A stretch of DNA of 34,790 nt from a virus. Both the position numbers and the translations under genes were made by a program. Location of the stretch: the IMG/VR virus record IMGVR_UViG_3300006033_000067, positions 1 to 34,790 of that record. One strand, written 5' to 3'. The stretch's first letter is position 1; each line of letters opens with the position of its first letter. Shown piece by piece: positions 7,915 through 14,295 of this stretch. The notes beneath the pieces are model-generated. The model was not told where the DNA came from and ran no database searches. It was given only the letters and a program-made list of their open reading frames with translations.

Positions 7915-8160
7915 CTACCGCGGCAAAGAGTTTGCGTAGTCAATTGCCGCTTTCACGGAATCGTCGCCACGATCTTTTAGCGCTCGAATATTGCGTGCAT
8001 GGCGCTGATGCGCCACCACCGCTAAGGCTGGACCATTGGTTGGCCCATTCTCATCAAAAACAGCCCCTGCTTTATTTTTTTCAACAATAGCATCATGATA
8101 AAGTGCCGCTATTTCAAGGCCCTCAACAATACCTATTTTGTTCATTTCTTCAATAGTCAT
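7915..8160 (-). CDS. Hypothetical phage protein (81 aa)
   Basis: An 81-residue protein with an N-terminal helical part (EEMNKIGIVEGLEIAALYHD) and a C-terminal HARNIRALKDRGDDSVKAAI segment. I do not recognise the family. It is tightly packed between two minus-strand genes (3-base gap before, 10 bases after), and its stop lies directly before the helicase ribosome-binding site. No cysteines, membrane segment or catalytic motif is seen. Confidence 0.6.
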   Translation of the reverse strand: MTIEEMNKIGIVEGLEIAALYHDAIVEKNKAGAVFDENGPTNGPALAVVAHQRHARNIRALKDRGDDSVKAAIDYANSLPR

Positions 8161-8163
8161 GGT

Positions 8164-8412
8164 TTACTCCAATATTAAGTTTAAATTTGGACAGAAAAAT
8201 TCAGTTAAACTACTCGGTACCTTCGTTGGCGGCAGGGGAATGCCGTGCTGGCGTATGAACTCCAGACGATATCTGCCATCCTCGATATAGTCCACGGGCA
8301 TCAACACCGATCTCCCGGCATAGGTGACCATGGCGCATTTCTCGGTCCCGGTGGGGATATCCCGTACCCGGATCAGGTCCCCCCGGTTTATTTTTGTGGG
8401 TCTTATCTTCAT
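8164..8412 (-). CDS. Hypothetical small beta-rich protein (82 aa)
   Basis: Starting at ATG 8412 the protein reads MKIRPTKINRGDLIRVRDI, then VTYAGRSVLMPVDYIEDGRY. The alternation suggests a small beta-barrel of SH3/Hfq-like size, but no family is recognised. A longer start (8466) would overlap the preceding gene by 49 bases and lacks a good ribosome-binding site; AAAAGG lies before ATG 8412. Its first 35 coding bases are part of a 36-bp direct repeat whose second copy lies at 8787-8822, just upstream of the neighbouring gene. Confidence 0.6.
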   Translation of the reverse strand: MKIRPTKINRGDLIRVRDIPTGTEKCAMVTYAGRSVLMPVDYIEDGRYRLEFIRQHGIPLPPTKVPSSLTEFFCPNLNLILE

Positions 8413-8413
8413 A
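8378..8413. repeat. 36-bp perfect direct repeat, copy 1
   Basis: The 36 bases at 8378-8413 are identical to 8787-8822. On the minus strand they hold a gene start: ATGAAGATAAGACCCAC through to AAACCGGGGGGA. In this copy they are the functional start of the 82-aa gene. Confidence 0.9.
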
Positions 8414-8417
8414 CCAA

Positions 8418-8783
8418 CTAACCTTTTACCCCCCATTCTTCCTGGCGCTCTTTGAGCAAATCCCATCGAAGAGTATAGTTGATTCCGTCCTCAGTATCTG
8501 CCATTCTCGCCTCATACAACACTTTCAGGGCGGTTTCCCCGGCAGACATAAAAGAATGGGTACAAATATCGCTGTCTTCATCCACGGACAAATACTGATA
8601 AGCCATGTCCATTAACGCCCCAAGAAGGATTGTGTTTCCTACTTTAAGTTTTGTTATATCATCTTCAAGTAATCTTTCATCCTCTTTAGTATCTAACCCC
8701 AGGTGGTCAGCCAAACTATTTTCAATTTCCGCACACCCGCAGCCATAATCGAATCTACCACAAATTTTACAGATCTGCTCCAT
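8418..8783 (-). CDS. Hypothetical acidic protein with N-terminal Cys cluster (121 aa)
   Basis: The N-terminus, MEQICKICGRFDYGCGCAEI, has a C-x2-C knuckle and a C-x-C pair that could bind one zinc. The remainder is acidic and helical, with DTKEDERLLEDDITKL and SFMSAGETALKVLYEARMAD. I do not recognise the family. Its ribosome-binding site (GGGGGGATCT before ATG 8783) is supplied by the second copy of the 36-bp repeat, so the duplication has created or preserved its translation start. Confidence 0.6.
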   Translation of the reverse strand: MEQICKICGRFDYGCGCAEIENSLADHLGLDTKEDERLLEDDITKLKVGNTILLGALMDMAYQYLSVDEDSDICTHSFMSAGETALKVLYEARMADTEDGINYTLRWDLLKERQEEWGVKG

Positions 8784-8786
8784 AGA

Positions 8787-8822
8787 TCCCCCCGGTTTAT
8801 TTTTGTGGGTCTTATCTTCATA
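8787..8822. repeat. 36-bp perfect direct repeat, copy 2
   Basis: Identical to 8378-8413. On the minus strand it starts with an ATG and encodes MKIRPTKINRG in a frame not used by the downstream gene. It therefore looks like a stray gene head, and its G-run now serves as ribosome-binding site for the gene starting at 8783. Confidence 0.9.
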
Positions 8823-8830
8823 TTAAAATA

Positions 8831-9205
8831 TCAACTTTCCTGAAACTCTTGTAGCATGTTGCAGACATAATTCCTGGCCCCCGGAGGGAGCTTTGATAAA
8901 CAACTACTCGGAAGATCATTCACCCATTGTTCTTCTAAATAGTTATAGAGATCGTCTACAATGTTTCCAAATATCCAGCCGTCCGGGAAAAATTCATCCG
9001 CTATGGCGGCACAATTCATACACATTTTATTGTTACTTATTTTAGCATCCCAAAAAATGGAAGCGAAAATAAAATAATCTCCTCTCTTAATTGTCCCGTG
9101 ACATTCGGGGCAAATATGGTCTTTTGCGGCTTTGAGTTTTCTTTCTTTATACCCAATTTGTTCTTCGTCTTCATGCCAGTTATTTACACCACAAGAACAT
9201 TCCAT
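8831..9205 (-). CDS. Zinc-binding phage protein (124 aa)
   Basis: Cysteine pairs occur at MECSCGVNNWHEDE, DHICPECHGTIKRGDYFIF and NNKMCMNCAAIADEF. The central C-P-E-C-H-G-x-I-K-x-G-D-Y followed by a later C-x2-C is a familiar phage pattern (zinc-binding, function unknown). The C-terminal half is helical (DDLYNYLEEQW, RNYVCNMLQEF). It lies 9 bases downstream of the primase stop, with GGAGAAAATT before ATG 9205. A regulator or partner of the primase is possible but unproven. Confidence 0.7.
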   Translation of the reverse strand: MECSCGVNNWHEDEEQIGYKERKLKAAKDHICPECHGTIKRGDYFIFASIFWDAKISNNKMCMNCAAIADEFFPDGWIFGNIVDDLYNYLEEQWVNDLPSSCLSKLPPGARNYVCNMLQEFQES

Positions 9206-9214
9206 AATTTTCTC

Positions 9215-10756
9215 CTAGAATGTAACGTTAATTCCGGTCCTGGTCTTCTCCAGTATCTTTTTCTGGATCTCCGGGTGTTCTTTTATAAAGGTATTGGTTA
9301 ACTCGATCCTGGCCCCGTTCTGATCCTTGAACACGACCTTACCTTCGCTGTCATTGCACACTACCACATCCTCGGGCCTCATGTCGTTAATAATCGGTAC
9401 CTCCAGCCCCGGTGTCGTCACCCCAAGCATTTTTACCGGGATCTTGATAGCAGGGGAACCGTCGATGATTGATAACTTGCCGATCGATTCCAAGGTAATG
9501 TTGATGTCGTCCCTGGTGATGCCTTGCACCCCGGTCGTAATCAGCCGATTATATACGTCATGGGAGAACATCATTACTTCATCGTCAGAGAGAAATACCG
9601 GAGTGCCTGAATAAAGGTAGGATACCCCCGGCTTGAAATCCTTGGCCCACTTCTTAAGCTGTTGTATAATGAAATGGCCCTTGTCACGGTGGGTCACGAT
9701 GTCAACATGCTCTGCTGTCTCCAGCATCTGGTGCACCATCTGCGTCCATTCACTCTTTTTCATCAATGGCACATCTGTGATTCGGTGCTTCATAATGAAA
9801 TCTAGCCGGATCTTGTGGTTATTGAATACGTCCTCCACGTCAAATACTAGAGATTTATTGTCCACCGTCATTCGGATTTTCGGATCCTCTGCAATATAGT
9901 GTACAATCTCGATCTTTACAACGTCATATGTTTCTGCCACCCGCAATTGGGCTGAAAACCGGCATTTCTCTTTTCGGTTCTCTGGGCAATGGGAACATCC
10001 CAGACCAAACCCCGCCCCTTTTCTGCCTCTTTGCCGTTGGGCAGATGCCACAGTCCTGTCTACCTCGATTTCTGTTAAGGGCGAATCAAGATTGACATTT
10101 AAGACATGCATCAACTTCTTGACATTGGCGATCTCACATAAAACCAAAAAATTGGTCATGTGATACATAAAATTGTTTCGGTCCCCCTCTTCCGGCAGGG
10201 CGGACAAGCAACCCGGCAGGGAAACTAACTGGCGAACTGTCGGCTCATTCTCGAACAGGGGCTGACACTGTTTACCAAAATATGGCGGCCTGATACAATT
10301 GCCGTCTTCTCCGGGGTTCAATACATCTTGCTTGGGGAAAATCTCAATTTCATTGGCCGGGTCGATCAAATGAGAAATGAGAACGGAAAAAAGGCGGAGC
10401 GTGGCCCGCATGTCAGCCGCTGCCACGGGAAAAAGCGAAAAAACGTAAGCATGGGCTCCTTTGCCGGATTTTGAATAGTATAGGTTAAGGGGCAGGTCGT
10501 GCTCTTCAATGAAATACTGTAATCGTTCGTGGTTGACTGGCGGAGCGTCGCCTTTAGCATCAATGTCCAGGGCACCGAAATAGCAAGTATTGTTGTAACC
10601 CAGGGGCGTGATGCACAGGGCCATGTCGCCGGATAAGTGATCTTCCCAGTTTGGTTCTCGTTCCATCCATTTGGGAAAAGCACCATCCAGCAGAGCATGA
10701 CGACCAGGATTGTCAACTCTGAACAGTTTTTTCACCCGATCGACAGTGATGTCCAT
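9215..10756 (-). CDS. Archaeo-eukaryotic-type primase (AEP), TOTE/phage primase-like
   Basis: 513 residues. The AEP catalytic signature is in the first 170: FGALDIDAKGD (metal ligands D64 and D66), YYSKSGKGAHAYVF (nucleotide-binding H102), then NEIEIFPKQD with E138/D144 and GNCIRPPYFGKQ. The 'SKSGxGAH...xxFPxQD...G' string is that of primases of TOTE-type and phage/plasmid AEP families, not DnaG. A cysteine cluster (CSHCPENRKEKCRF) lies near residues 250-265. The remaining 240 residues are of unknown fold, perhaps a PriCT or HTH-like extension. It should synthesise primers for the phage polymerase. Start ATG 10756 has GGAGGAAGC in front and overlaps the BRO-N gene by 25 bases. Confidence 0.9.
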   Translation of the reverse strand: MDITVDRVKKLFRVDNPGRHALLDGAFPKWMEREPNWEDHLSGDMALCITPLGYNNTCYFGALDIDAKGDAPPVNHERLQYFIEEHDLPLNLYYSKSGKGAHAYVFSLFPVAAADMRATLRLFSVLISHLIDPANEIEIFPKQDVLNPGEDGNCIRPPYFGKQCQPLFENEPTVRQLVSLPGCLSALPEEGDRNNFMYHMTNFLVLCEIANVKKLMHVLNVNLDSPLTEIEVDRTVASAQRQRGRKGAGFGLGCSHCPENRKEKCRFSAQLRVAETYDVVKIEIVHYIAEDPKIRMTVDNKSLVFDVEDVFNNHKIRLDFIMKHRITDVPLMKKSEWTQMVHQMLETAEHVDIVTHRDKGHFIIQQLKKWAKDFKPGVSYLYSGTPVFLSDDEVMMFSHDVYNRLITTGVQGITRDDINITLESIGKLSIIDGSPAIKIPVKMLGVTTPGLEVPIINDMRPEDVVVCNDSEGKVVFKDQNGARIELTNTFIKEHPEIQKKILEKTRTGINVTF

Positions 10757-11139
10757 GCTTCCTCCGGAATGTTTATGGTTTCTGCAATATAAAACTTATT
10801 AAAGAGCCATTCCATGAGTGACGCGGACTCCGGTTTCTTGCTCCTGGCCAAAATACACACTATCCCCCGGAGGTTTACCATTCGCACCGGCTGCATGCCA
10901 CCTGGAGTCGCGATATTGAACATTGGAGACTGTTCCTCCGGCAGGTACAACCGGGTGATTCTCCCGTTGTACATCCCCATGGCCTTGGCAATATCCGTGG
11001 CCGAAATAAACACATCTCCATCAATTTCAACCATCCGTATCGGTAAGGCATTGTATGCTAATACCTTTACTTCTCCGCAGGGCAATCCAATATTCGGCGT
11101 TGATTTTCGCTGCGGCCTTGTCTCTATTTTCTTTTTCAA
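10732..11139 (-). CDS. BRO-N domain protein (phage antirepressor-like)
   Basis: The recognisable domain runs PIRMVEIDGDVFISATDIAK, YLPEEQSPMFNIATPGG, RMVNLRGIVCILARSKKP and MEWLFNKFYI. This is the BRO-N/antirepressor DNA-binding domain (V-R-x-x-x-I-D-G-D-x-x-F, NLRGI-x-x-L-x-x-R-S). Such proteins counter repressors or regulate phage genes. The start is uncertain. TTG 11139 has a perfect AGGAGG 9 bases upstream and keeps the whole domain; ATG 11034 would cut the domain's first strand. With TTG 11139 the gene overlaps the preceding zinc-finger gene by 113 bases in another frame. It overlaps the primase start, so the two are likely coupled. Confidence 0.8.
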   Translation of the reverse strand: MKKKIETRPQRKSTPNIGLPCGEVKVLAYNALPIRMVEIDGDVFISATDIAKAMGMYNGRITRLYLPEEQSPMFNIATPGGMQPVRMVNLRGIVCILARSKKPESASLMEWLFNKFYIAETINIPEEAWTSLSIG

Positions 11140-11389
11140 GTCGTTTGTCCTCCTGATATTGCTCATAACTAGCTGGTACAACCACCGGTACAACCACCGG
11201 TACAGTGGGCAAATCTATGTTTATTTTGCCGATCAACGGCCCATCAATCTGGGATCCGCCTCTTTTCCATGCTTTCTTGCAGTTATCTTTGCACTGGTCC
11301 GAACAATATTTGAACCTTTTCCGCCACCGTCGATTCTTGGCATAATATTCAAACTTCTTGCCGCACCACTTACATTCGGGGGTCACCAC
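11027..11389 (-). CDS. Zinc-finger protein whose 5' end is split by a 31-bp tandem duplication
   Basis: From GTG 11389 the frame encodes 120 residues: TPECKWCGKKFEYYAKN, then RFKYCSDQCKDNCKKAWKR, a C-x2-C...C-x3-C finger of the 'KYCS..C' type seen in small phage DNA-binding proteins. A Pro/Val-rich linker (TVPVVVPVVVPASYE) and a charged helix follow. The original start appears to be ATG 11441/11444, preceded by GGGAG: it reads MMPIKYPAVVTPECKWCG and then, because of the 31-bp tandem repeat, shifts frame and stops at 11370. Removing one repeat copy gives a continuous protein. Expression today would need reinitiation at the tandem GTGs 11389/11386 or reversion. Confidence 0.7.
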   Translation of the reverse strand: MVTPECKWCGKKFEYYAKNRRWRKRFKYCSDQCKDNCKKAWKRGGSQIDGPLIGKINIDLPTVPVVVPVVVPASYEQYQEDKRLEKENRDKAAAKINAEYWIALRRSKGISIQCLTDTDG

Positions 11390-11420
11390 TGCCGCACCAC
11401 TTACATTCGGGGGTCACCAC
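11359..11420. repeat. 31-bp perfect tandem duplication (2 copies)
   Basis: Positions 11359-11389 and 11390-11420 are identical 31-base units lying head to tail, followed by five more bases of a third unit. As 31 is not a multiple of three, the duplication changes the reading frame of the zinc-finger gene. The perfect identity suggests a recent event or an assembly artefact. Confidence 0.95.
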
Positions 11421-11440
11421 TGCCGGATATTTAATGGGCA

Positions 11441-11620
11441 TCATTTCTCCCTTATTCTATTTTTTTCGACAGCGACAGCCAAAGAGATGGCCCCCAATAT
11501 TTCAGAATAGGTATAGCCCAAGTAATACTCTTCCCTTTCTTCTTCTGGAAGAAATTCTTTTAAGAATTCAACGGCTTTAGCCATACGAATTTTCCGTATT
11601 TCCCTTTCTTCTGGGTTCAT
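11441..11620 (-). CDS. Small charged helical protein (59 aa)
   Basis: A 59-residue frame starting MNPEEREIRKIRMAKAVEF, rich in E/K/R, with EEEREEYYLGYTYSEI and AISLAVAVEKN later. It starts at ATG 11620 with GGAGGTTAA upstream, overlapping the previous stop as ATGA, and ends overlapping the original ATG of the zinc-finger gene (AAATGATG). Packing and ribosome-binding site argue that it is real. No family recognised. Confidence 0.65.
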   Translation of the reverse strand: MNPEEREIRKIRMAKAVEFLKEFLPEEEREEYYLGYTYSEILGAISLAVAVEKNRIREK

Positions 11621-11829
11621 TTAACCTCCCATAGTGGCCATCTCTTCAACTGCGGCAGGAACTGTTCCTCAGTATACTGGAAACCCCACTCGGTCCCGTA
11701 CTGTCGGACCATTTCCGTCCTGGCGTTCTGGTAAGCATAGGGGCCAGCCGGGACAGCGATCTTTTTGTACCCGTTATCATACCCCTGATTAAAACCGAAG
11801 GTGAAATAGTAATTGACCGTATCGCTCAT
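11617..11829 (-). CDS. Small conserved phage protein with aromatic N-terminus (70 aa)
   Basis: From ATG 11829 it reads MSDTVNYYFTFGFNQGYDNG, then ARTEMVRQYGTEWGFQYTEE and FLPQLKRWPLWEVK. The YYFTFG...GY-x-x-I-A...AR-x-x-M-x-x-x-YG-x-x-W-x-F-Q-Y-T-E-E pattern is a common small phage family of unknown function. GGGGGGAG precedes the start, and the gene overlaps the upstream stop as ATGA. A longer frame from 11868 lacks a site of its own and overlaps the previous gene. Confidence 0.75.
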   Translation of the reverse strand: MSDTVNYYFTFGFNQGYDNGYKKIAVPAGPYAYQNARTEMVRQYGTEWGFQYTEEQFLPQLKRWPLWEVK

Positions 11830-12032
11830 AGCGTTTCTCCCCCCATGGCAGCGGTGATCTCTTTGCACAGCGTCGTAACAACAGTTCTTAGCTTCTTTGA
11901 GCTGTACTTATTCTCATCTGGAACGGTGGCGGTGACAAAATTCTTGCCCACCACAATGTAGAAATGCTCGCCCTCTATAAGGACCCGCCTCCGCTGGCAC
12001 GGGTCCGGCTTTCCTTCTTCCATTCGTAACAT
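11826..12032 (-). CDS. Hypothetical protein (68 aa)
   Basis: 68 residues from ATG 12032 (AAAAGG six bases upstream; GTG 12035 is an alternative). It reads MLRMEEGKPDPCQRRRV, then EGEHFYIVVGKNFVTATVP and LRTVVTTLCKEITAAMGGE. The centre looks like a beta-hairpin followed by a C-terminal helix, similar in layout to the next gene upstream (12036-12224: ISLSGTKFTVFLS then a helix). The two may be distant duplicates. Function unknown. Confidence 0.6.
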   Translation of the reverse strand: MLRMEEGKPDPCQRRRVLIEGEHFYIVVGKNFVTATVPDENKYSSKKLRTVVTTLCKEITAAMGGETL

Positions 12033-12035
12033 CAC

Positions 12036-12224
12036 TCACCTTTTCATTTTGCGCGTGTTTCGGTGTAAACTTCTCAGTCTTCCAGCCAATTTTTTAATTT
12101 TACCGGTTTCACACCCACCGGACAAAAAAACTGTGAACTTTGTCCCGGACAAACTGATCCGCACCCCCGGCTCCAATGCAAGGGCAAATTGTTTTAGATT
12201 CTCAACAGTTGACTCTGGTACCAT
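12036..12224 (-). CDS. Hypothetical basic protein (62 aa)
   Basis: From ATG 12224 (AAAAGGGGGCGACG upstream) the protein reads MVPESTVENLKQFALALEPG, then GVRISLSGTKFTVFLSGG and a strongly basic tail, RLRSLHRNTRKMKR. The tail suggests nucleic-acid binding. It overlaps the following gene through GGTGAGTGATG. Starts further upstream would run into the preceding small membrane gene. Confidence 0.55.
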   Translation of the reverse strand: MVPESTVENLKQFALALEPGVRISLSGTKFTVFLSGGCETGKIKKLAGRLRSLHRNTRKMKR

Positions 12225-12246
12225 CGTCGCCCCCTTTTCATATGGC

Positions 12247-12366
12247 CTACCTCTTGACAAGCAAAAATAACATTGAGATGACAATCTTTGCCGCGTGATA
12301 CATGGCCTTGAAGATCATCACGAAAAAGATTGCTGTAGCTATATCTAATTTGGTGTTACTGTCCAT
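12247..12366 (-). CDS. Miniature membrane protein (39 aa)
   Basis: A 39-residue frame, MDSNTKLDIATAIFFVMIF followed by KAMYHAAKIVISMLFLLVKR. It has one or two short hydrophobic helices (IATAIFFVMIF; IVISMLFLLV). GGAGGCCCG lies directly before ATG 12366 and promoter P12.4 about 20 bases upstream, making it the first gene of the operon leading to BRO-N, primase and SNF2 helicase. Such small early phage membrane peptides often affect host physiology or superinfection; that role here is inference. Confidence 0.6.
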   Translation of the reverse strand: MDSNTKLDIATAIFFVMIFKAMYHAAKIVISMLFLLVKR

Positions 12367-12387
12367 CGGGCCTCCATCGGTCCTTTC

Positions 12388-12431
12388 ATTTAACCACGGG
12401 GGCGTGCTCGTGTCAAGGTCCGTGTGTAAAA
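12388..12431 (-). promoter_or_regulatory. Sigma-70 promoter P12.4 (minus) with TTTTACAC box
   Basis: Minus strand: TTGACA (12416-12411), 17-base spacer containing CACG-CCCC-CGTG, then TTAAAT (12393-12388) and GAAAGG. TTTTACAC occupies 12431-12424, exactly 7 bases upstream of the -35. The flanking bases (ACGGACC) closely match the plus-strand promoter at 18.2 kb. It should drive the long operon from the 39-aa membrane protein to the zinc ribbon at 6138. Confidence 0.85.
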
Positions 12432-12435
12432 CGCC

Positions 12436-12645
12436 TCAAGAAATAAACTTAATCATTTCTACGTAAACATTTTCAATACTTCCATCTTCTTTCTCGATTA
12501 TGGCAGTAGAAAAATTACCGGGGCCATTTTCAAATTCCTCATATCCGACACCAAACTGATGAAAAACCGCTTTTCCGGCCTCGACCTTTTCGTATCTTTT
12601 CCGTTCGTTTATCCATTTGTTTTCAAAATATATTACTTGTCTCAT
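12436..12645 (-). CDS. Hypothetical phage protein (69 aa)
   Basis: 69 residues: MRQVIYFENKWINERKRYEK, KAVFHQFGVGYEEFENGPG, FSTAIIEKEDGSIENVYVEM. The compact pattern ending in 'STAIIE..DG.I..V.VE.I.F' is frequent in small phage proteins near replication genes. ATG 12645 overlaps the previous stop as ATGA, with AGGAGAAG before it. It is the last gene of the operon from promoter P14.8; promoter P12.4 begins right after its stop. Confidence 0.65.
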   Translation of the reverse strand: MRQVIYFENKWINERKRYEKVEAGKAVFHQFGVGYEEFENGPGNFSTAIIEKEDGSIENVYVEMIKFIS

Positions 12646-12980
12646 GGTTTCTTCTCCTTTTTGAAGTAATCTTTGATGTGTTGCAGGGTTTCTTGTAACT
12701 CCGGGGTGGGGGTCGGCAGGGGGGTGGTCGGCCCTTCCATTGTGATGTCTTCCACCACATTCTGGTCCCCCCAGCCCACCAGCTTAGATACCATAGCAGG
12801 GTCCGAACACTTGTCCCGCTTATCAAACATAACCTTTGAATAATAACGGCCAAGTTCGCCCTGGAAAATCTTGTCTCCCAATGGGGCAAAACGCCATTTT
12901 TTCAGAAGCTCATAATAACTGGCCTTGTCGATCCATTCTTTTTGCTCGGCCAGCCATTTGTCGTATTCTTGCCATTTCAT
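12642..12980 (-). CDS. Hypothetical aromatic, lysine-rich protein (112 aa)
   Basis: From ATG 12980 (AGGGGTG upstream, ATGA overlap with the previous stop) the protein begins MKWQEYDKWLAEQKEWIDKA, with later KWRFAPLGDKIFQGELGRYY, a Pro/Thr linker (TTPLPTPTPEL) and a basic end (YFKKEKKP). Rich in W, Y and K, probably mostly helical. No family is recognised and no metal or catalytic motif is seen. Confidence 0.6.
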   Translation of the reverse strand: MKWQEYDKWLAEQKEWIDKASYYELLKKWRFAPLGDKIFQGELGRYYSKVMFDKRDKCSDPAMVSKLVGWGDQNVVEDITMEGPTTPLPTPTPELQETLQHIKDYFKKEKKP

Positions 12981-13273
12981 AATGTACACCCCTCTAGATC
13001 GACCGCGCCACGAGAGCAGAGAAATACTGTGCCGACCACAAAGTCCGTTTTGTCAACGTAAGTTTTCAAGATTTCCGTGGCCACCTTGTTAACTGATAAG
13101 CCCCGCATTTTCCCATCCTCATCCACCCACATTTCGCAGTCTTCATTAATGATCACGCGCTCCACATACTTTGATTCCGTGATCTCCCGCACTTCCCCCA
13201 GGGTGAACTTATGCCCTCTGGTAGATATTGCCCGGGTGGTGCCGCATTCGTTTATAACTACCCCTGCTCCCAT
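12977..13273 (-). CDS. DUF3846-like protein (98 aa)
   Basis: From ATG 13273 (AAAGGAGCTGTT upstream) the core reads ESKYVERVIINEDCEMWVDE, DGKMRGLSVNKVATEIL and DKTDFVVGTVFLC. The order N-E-D-x-E-x-x-V-D-E-x-G-K-x-x-G-L-x-x-N-x-x-A-T followed by D-x-V-G-T-V is that of the DUF3846 family, common in phages and of unknown function. The start at 13273 is preferred over frames reaching into the neighbouring HTH gene. Confidence 0.65.
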   Translation of the reverse strand: MGAGVVINECGTTRAISTRGHKFTLGEVREITESKYVERVIINEDCEMWVDEDGKMRGLSVNKVATEILKTYVDKTDFVVGTVFLCSRGAVDLEGCTL

Positions 13274-13283
13274 AACAGCTCCT

Positions 13284-13580
13284 TTAGCCTCTCGGCTTGT
13301 CGCTAAGTTGTTGCCATTCGGCATTCCCGCGCTCTTTTTGCCATGATTCCCTGTCATACGCTTTTATCCTGTTGGGCTTTAAAACACACTCGTCCTCCCA
13401 GCCCTTTGATAATCTGGTGCGCAGGGTATCGTGGGATATCCCGATTATGCCGGCCAATTCTTTAATCATAAACGAACCAGCATCTGTGTCAATCACTAAT
13501 TTCTTTCTGCTTCTCCCCAGGGAATCTAAAACTTTTTTGTAATACGGAGCCCGCAGGATCTTTGTCGGTTTTTCGGTCAT
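13284..13580 (-). CDS. Small HTH DNA-binding protein (98 aa)
   Basis: The middle reads FMIKELAGIIGISHDTLRTR followed by LSKGW. This is a good helix-turn-helix: K-E-L-A-x-x-x-G-I-S-x-x-T-L-x-x-R-L. It has basic regions on both sides (RSRKKLVIDTD; KPNRIKAYDRESWQKERG). Probably a transcriptional regulator or HNH-associated HTH domain. It starts at ATG 13580, overlapping the preceding stop as ATGA. Targets could include the TTTTACAC boxes, but nothing in the sequence shows this. Confidence 0.7.
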   Translation of the reverse strand: MTEKPTKILRAPYYKKVLDSLGRSRKKLVIDTDAGSFMIKELAGIIGISHDTLRTRLSKGWEDECVLKPNRIKAYDRESWQKERGNAEWQQLSDKPRG

Positions 13581-14005
13581 TCGCTCACCATACAGGATAA
13601 GGATTGATGGGTTGTGATCTGGGTGGTTTCTTTCAACTTACAATTGCCGTTGGAGAAAAATTCCAGGGCCTTTTCGACTTCCCGGCAGAATGCCACAATT
13701 CGGATAGTCTCTCCGCTTTCCTGTACTGTCAGCCGGGTATTAAATCTCACGCTCAGATCGCCGCTCGTGGCTAAATAGTAACAATCCAGGACCGGGTCCA
13801 CGGCTTCCAATTCGTCGATGGTGGCCAGCAGAGAAGCCAGATCCTTACTGGTATTGAGGAATATGATTGAAAGCAGACCCGACACGTGGCCCAGCTTATC
13901 AAAGTCCGGCGGCAGGAAAGGCGAGATGTACGAAAAAACCGTGGCCGACTTTTCCGCGTCCTTCCTTTGATCTTCAAATTGTGCTCTAATTTCTTGTGCG
14001 TTCAT
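13577..14005 (-). CDS. Hypothetical phage protein (142 aa)
   Basis: Starting at ATG 14005 (AAGGGGAGATCCACC upstream) it reads MNAQEIRAQFEDQRKDAEKS, SGLLSIIFLNTSKDLASLLA, VRFNTRLTVQESGETIRIVA and CREVEKALEFF. It looks like a mixed alpha/beta protein with a helical N-terminus. The open frame continues upstream to 14248 but that stretch overlaps the neighbouring gene and has no good start. Function unknown. Confidence 0.65.
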   Translation of the reverse strand: MNAQEIRAQFEDQRKDAEKSATVFSYISPFLPPDFDKLGHVSGLLSIIFLNTSKDLASLLATIDELEAVDPVLDCYYLATSGDLSVRFNTRLTVQESGETIRIVAFCREVEKALEFFSNGNCKLKETTQITTHQSLSCMVSE

Positions 14006-14018
14006 GGTGGATCTCCCC

Positions 14019-14291
14019 TTATCTGATAAAATAATGGCGGCGGGTGTTATCGGTGCCCTTAAAACATTCCGGATAGTCGGTGCCGTTGATGCCGATCGAT
14101 TTGCCGGTCCGGGATTTCTCCATATCGACTGCGGAGAGATACCCAAATCCCTTGTAATTGCCGGTTTTGTGCAGAACGTTTTCGATGTAGCCGCAGATAG
14201 CTCCACGTTCTCTAGTGGCTTCGTCGCCGGAATTGAGCAGAACCTCATTTGCGAGGTCTACCAGGGTCGAAATGTGGATAGTCTTTTTCAT
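14019..14291 (-). CDS. Small conserved phage protein (90 aa)
   Basis: From ATG 14291 (AGGTGATATC upstream) it reads MKKTIHISTLVDLANEVL, TRERGAICGYIENVLHKTG, YKGFGYLSAVDM and, at the end, GTDNTRRHYFIR. The chain 'L...NE.L.....R.A....IE..L..TG.Y.GF.YL' ending in D-x-T-R-R-x-Y is a common short phage family of unknown function. It sits in an overlapping string of small early genes. Confidence 0.7.
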   Translation of the reverse strand: MKKTIHISTLVDLANEVLLNSGDEATRERGAICGYIENVLHKTGNYKGFGYLSAVDMEKSRTGKSIGINGTDYPECFKGTDNTRRHYFIR

Positions 14292-14295
14292 GATA

